Shown: positions 50,201 through 54,076 of the stretch, piece after piece
Numbering within the stretch: position 1 is the first letter of the stretch
How the letters are laid out: every line of letters begins with the position of its first letter
Assembly: GCA_031216445.1 (NCBI GenBank)
Contig: CM062201.1
Location: forward strand, 7,000,501-7,064,500
Source of the DNA: Lateolabrax maculatus
Taxonomy: Eukaryota > Chordata > Actinopteri > Acropomatiformes > Lateolabracidae
Direction: 5' to 3'
Length of the DNA: 64,000 nt
Notes under the pieces: generated by a model
What the model saw: the letters and a program-made list of their open reading frames with translations, nothing else
Told to the model about the DNA's origin: nothing
Databases searched by the model: none
Translations under genes and position numbers: made by a program

Positions 50201-53200
50201 GCATACACAGGAAGTGCAGAGATGCAAAGTTTCCAAACTGAGTGTAGAATCGGTGTAAAACTTTATTGGAGTCCACCTGAGGCATATTCAATTGATTTGA
50301 AATACTTTCGAAAAGGCACACACCTGTCTATTAAAAGGTGTCATGGTTCACATGCATGTGAGAGCTAAAAACCAAGCCATGAAATTCAAAAAAACTCCCC
50401 ACAGATAGAATTCTACTGAGGCAGAAATCTGAGGAGGAGGATGAAAAACAAGTGCGGAAAGTTCCCAGGAGCACAGTGGGCTCCATCACTAGACAAATTT
50501 GGAACCACCCAAAACCACTCTATCTAGAGCTGAAACTAAATAACTGAACACAAAGACCTTCAGAAATTCTCTGCAAATACAGAAGAGGCTGCCAGAAGGA
50601 CAACCATCACTGCAGAAATCAGGACTTTATGGAAGACTAGTCAAAACTGAAGCTACTCCTGAGAAAAAGCCATATGACAGCCTGGCTGGAGTTTGCCAAA
50701 CAACACTTAAATGACTCTGAAAGCATGAAGGAAAGATTCTCTGGTCTGATGAGACAAGAATTGAACTCTTTGGCCTCAATGCCAAATGCTATATCTACTG
50801 AAAGCCAGGTACAGCTCATCCCATCCCTTTGGGGAAGCATGGTGCCAGCACTATCTTTTGGGGATGCTTCTGAGGAGCAGGTGCTGGAAAATTGGTCAGA
50901 ACTGAGTGAGAAAAGTCACACTGTTCTCGTTGTATTTACGACTTTATAAGGTTGTTCATATCTGCTTATAAATATGCTATATTCCACCGCACTTCAAGGC
51001 TGAATCAAACAGATGATATCTGGATTTTCTCTGTAAAAGACAGGATTGAGATGCCCAAAAGGCTTAGAGAGCTTTTGAGACTTTGCTTATTAGTTGGAGG
51101 ATTCACTTGGATCCCTTGTGGAAGGCCTGATTCTGGAGGCAAAGCTTTTCCCTAAAGAAATGGCAAGGCAGGATCAGACATGTTCAGCGTACTGACGGAT
51201 GTCACATGGGGGCAGGAAACAAATGAGAAAGCAAATGCGAGGCCTCGTAGACAGACAGGGCTAGCAGTAGATGTACCTCTCCCACTGACACCAATTATAC
51301 CTGGAGGATTGCATTAGCACAGCTCGCTATCACATTCAATTAGGGGCAGGCTAATAACCGCTGCTGATTTAGCACTAATTGAGAGAGGCGAGGCTGGCCG
51401 CTGGAACCTTCCACATTATTAATCTGTTTATTACTCTTTTAGAGTCTTTCATTTTCTTCATCTCTCTATCTAGCGCAGGCACTCTCTCCCTTATTGGATT
51501 AACAGCCTTGACTGTGATCTGAATATGGCAATGTGTGGCACTTAACATACAGTATATTGCCTGTAGAAGCAATATATTGTCAGACAAATTAGTTTGACGT
51601 CATAACCTAAAATAATTACATGTGCTATCCTAAACCAAGGTGTAATTTTGGACTGTTATTGGTTTGAGCTACACCCCTTACATTTAATTAAGGAAACTCT
51701 TAATGCTACAGCATCAAATTATATTTTAGACAATAATGTGCTTCAACATGATGATGCCACTGTGCAGAAAGCCAGGTCCATAAAATAATGATTTTCCGAG
51801 TTTGCTGCCGAAGAACTTGGCTGGCCCACACAGAGCCGTTCAACACTTTCGGGATTAAATGGAACGGTGAATGTAAGCCAGGCCTCAGCATCAGTGGCAG
51901 ACCTCACTAATGCTGTTGTTTGCTGGATGGGAGCAAAATCCCGGCAACCAGGTTCCAAAATATGGTGGAAAGCCTCCAAGAAGATTGGAGGCTGTTATAG
52001 CTGCATATTAATGCCCGTAGTTTTGTAATGAGGGGTTAAACAATCACATATGAGTGTAATGTTTGGATACCCATATACATGTGACCATGTAGTTTAAGTC
52101 TAATAATTTAGATTTATATCAAATAATTTTCTATTGTCAGTGATCACATGTTGCTCCTTCTATCCTGACACTGCAAGTGGGTTGAAAGTTTTGGCTGAAA
52201 AAGATATCAGAAGAAGGCTTTATAGCAATGTTTTTTTGTGACAAAAATAAATAAACATAAAATATAAGTGTCAGTAAAATATGGGTTGCTGTGGTCGTGG
52301 CGTCTCTCTGCTTGCGGCAGCTATAAATCAGGAAGTGGCAGTGGTGACTGTTGTCCTTTATCAGGCTATGTGTCCTGATAGCAGGCTCGCTTCTTTATCA
52401 GCTCCTGCCCCTCGCACCTGGCTCTCCACACTGCCTGATCCTCCAGACAACATGCATTGCGAACAGACAGAAAAGGAAGGCAGCTTCAGTTCAAAGCCAG
52501 GAGAAGAGGGAGAATTGTCACCATTACTGGTAATGCCTGCCATCTCCGATTTAGTCATCTCCAAGTCACCACTAATTTTGAGTCTCAGTGAAAAACAGTC
52601 TATTTCTCTTTCTGAAGGTGGACAACTTCACAACCAGAAATAGTTCAGACTTTGAGGTAAAAAGGATTGGCATTATAATGCATACATACTCACGACAAAG
52701 TGATAGCTAGTGTGCTAACATTAGAACCTGGGATCTTTCATCTAATTCAAATACCTTTCATGTCCACCAATGCAAGAACCTATCAAGCCTAGGAAAATAT
52801 GCAACATAACACAGTGTGTCCAAGATCAAAGTTACACCAGGTCTAATAAAATGTAATCTAACTGTATCCCAAAAAATAGCCCGAAGAGTTAAATTTTAAT
52901 ATCATACATTAACTTATCAGAAATAAGTACACAATACTGTAGGTCACTGCTTGATGTATTTGGGTAATGTATATGACAGGATAACATAAAGACGTTGTAT
53001 ATTAACCAAACTCTCCTCATATGATATCAACACTGTATTTCTATATTTTCTGCCATGTCACTACTCTAACTATCAAACCAAACTTATTTCTTTTGCTGAG
53101 GACCTGCTGGAAATTAGTCAAGGTCCCCTTGAAGTCCCCTAGACCTAAAGTTGGGAGCTACTGATGTTGGTTCTTGCACTGTGACAGCCTCTCTTGTTGT

Positions 53201-54012
53201 GTTTGGTGGCAGTGTTTGTGGCTTTGGAAGGGAGTGTGAAAAATAGGGGCAGGTTGGTATAAAAAGTGGCCTTGAAAGCATGAAGGATTGAGTCATTGAG
53301 GGGAACCTCAAACCCTCCAGCTTTACGGTGTTTTGTTGATATCCTCACCGGGAAACAACCTGAATTGTAGCTGAGGGGGTCTGGGCGGAGTATTACCTCA
53401 GGATTAAGCAGAAAGGAGTAGGCTGGTTTGTGTTTTGAAGGCTTGTGAACATGGCTGGGTGATAACAACTCCCTTGTCGGCCGGTACAATATTAACTCTG
53501 CCCCCCACTTTCTCTGCCCCTCCTCATCTTATTTACCACCATCTCCTTCCCTCCCTGCATTTATTACATCCCCCACCCACTTTCCTCTGCCCTCTTTTCA
53601 CTGTCTCTCTCCGACCACTCTCATGCTGCTTGTGTGACCTATATTTCTTACTCAACTGTGTATATCATTTCAAACACCTGTGGGAGAAAAAAGGGAAATT
53701 TGTTATTTTCTTTTCTCAAATGATTCTGGCGCCTCTGCTCTCGTGTGTCTGGGTAAAGCCGTATGAATGGCCCTTTTTTCCAAACCGACTGATATCCAGC
53801 TGGGGGGTCTATTAACTGAGCGCACTTCTACCAGCCCACCTTACAAGGTCGCCCGCCACTCAAACACAGGAGGAGGAAAAATCTCAGAATAATAACAAAT
53901 GTCACTCATATTGCTATCGGGTTGCACCTGAGCCATATAGATAACTGCTATTTTTCAAGCCCGCAGGGAAGGAAATGAAATTATGGCTGGGCCCATGAGA
54001 GGCTGTAGTACG

Positions 54013-54076
<64 letters not shown>

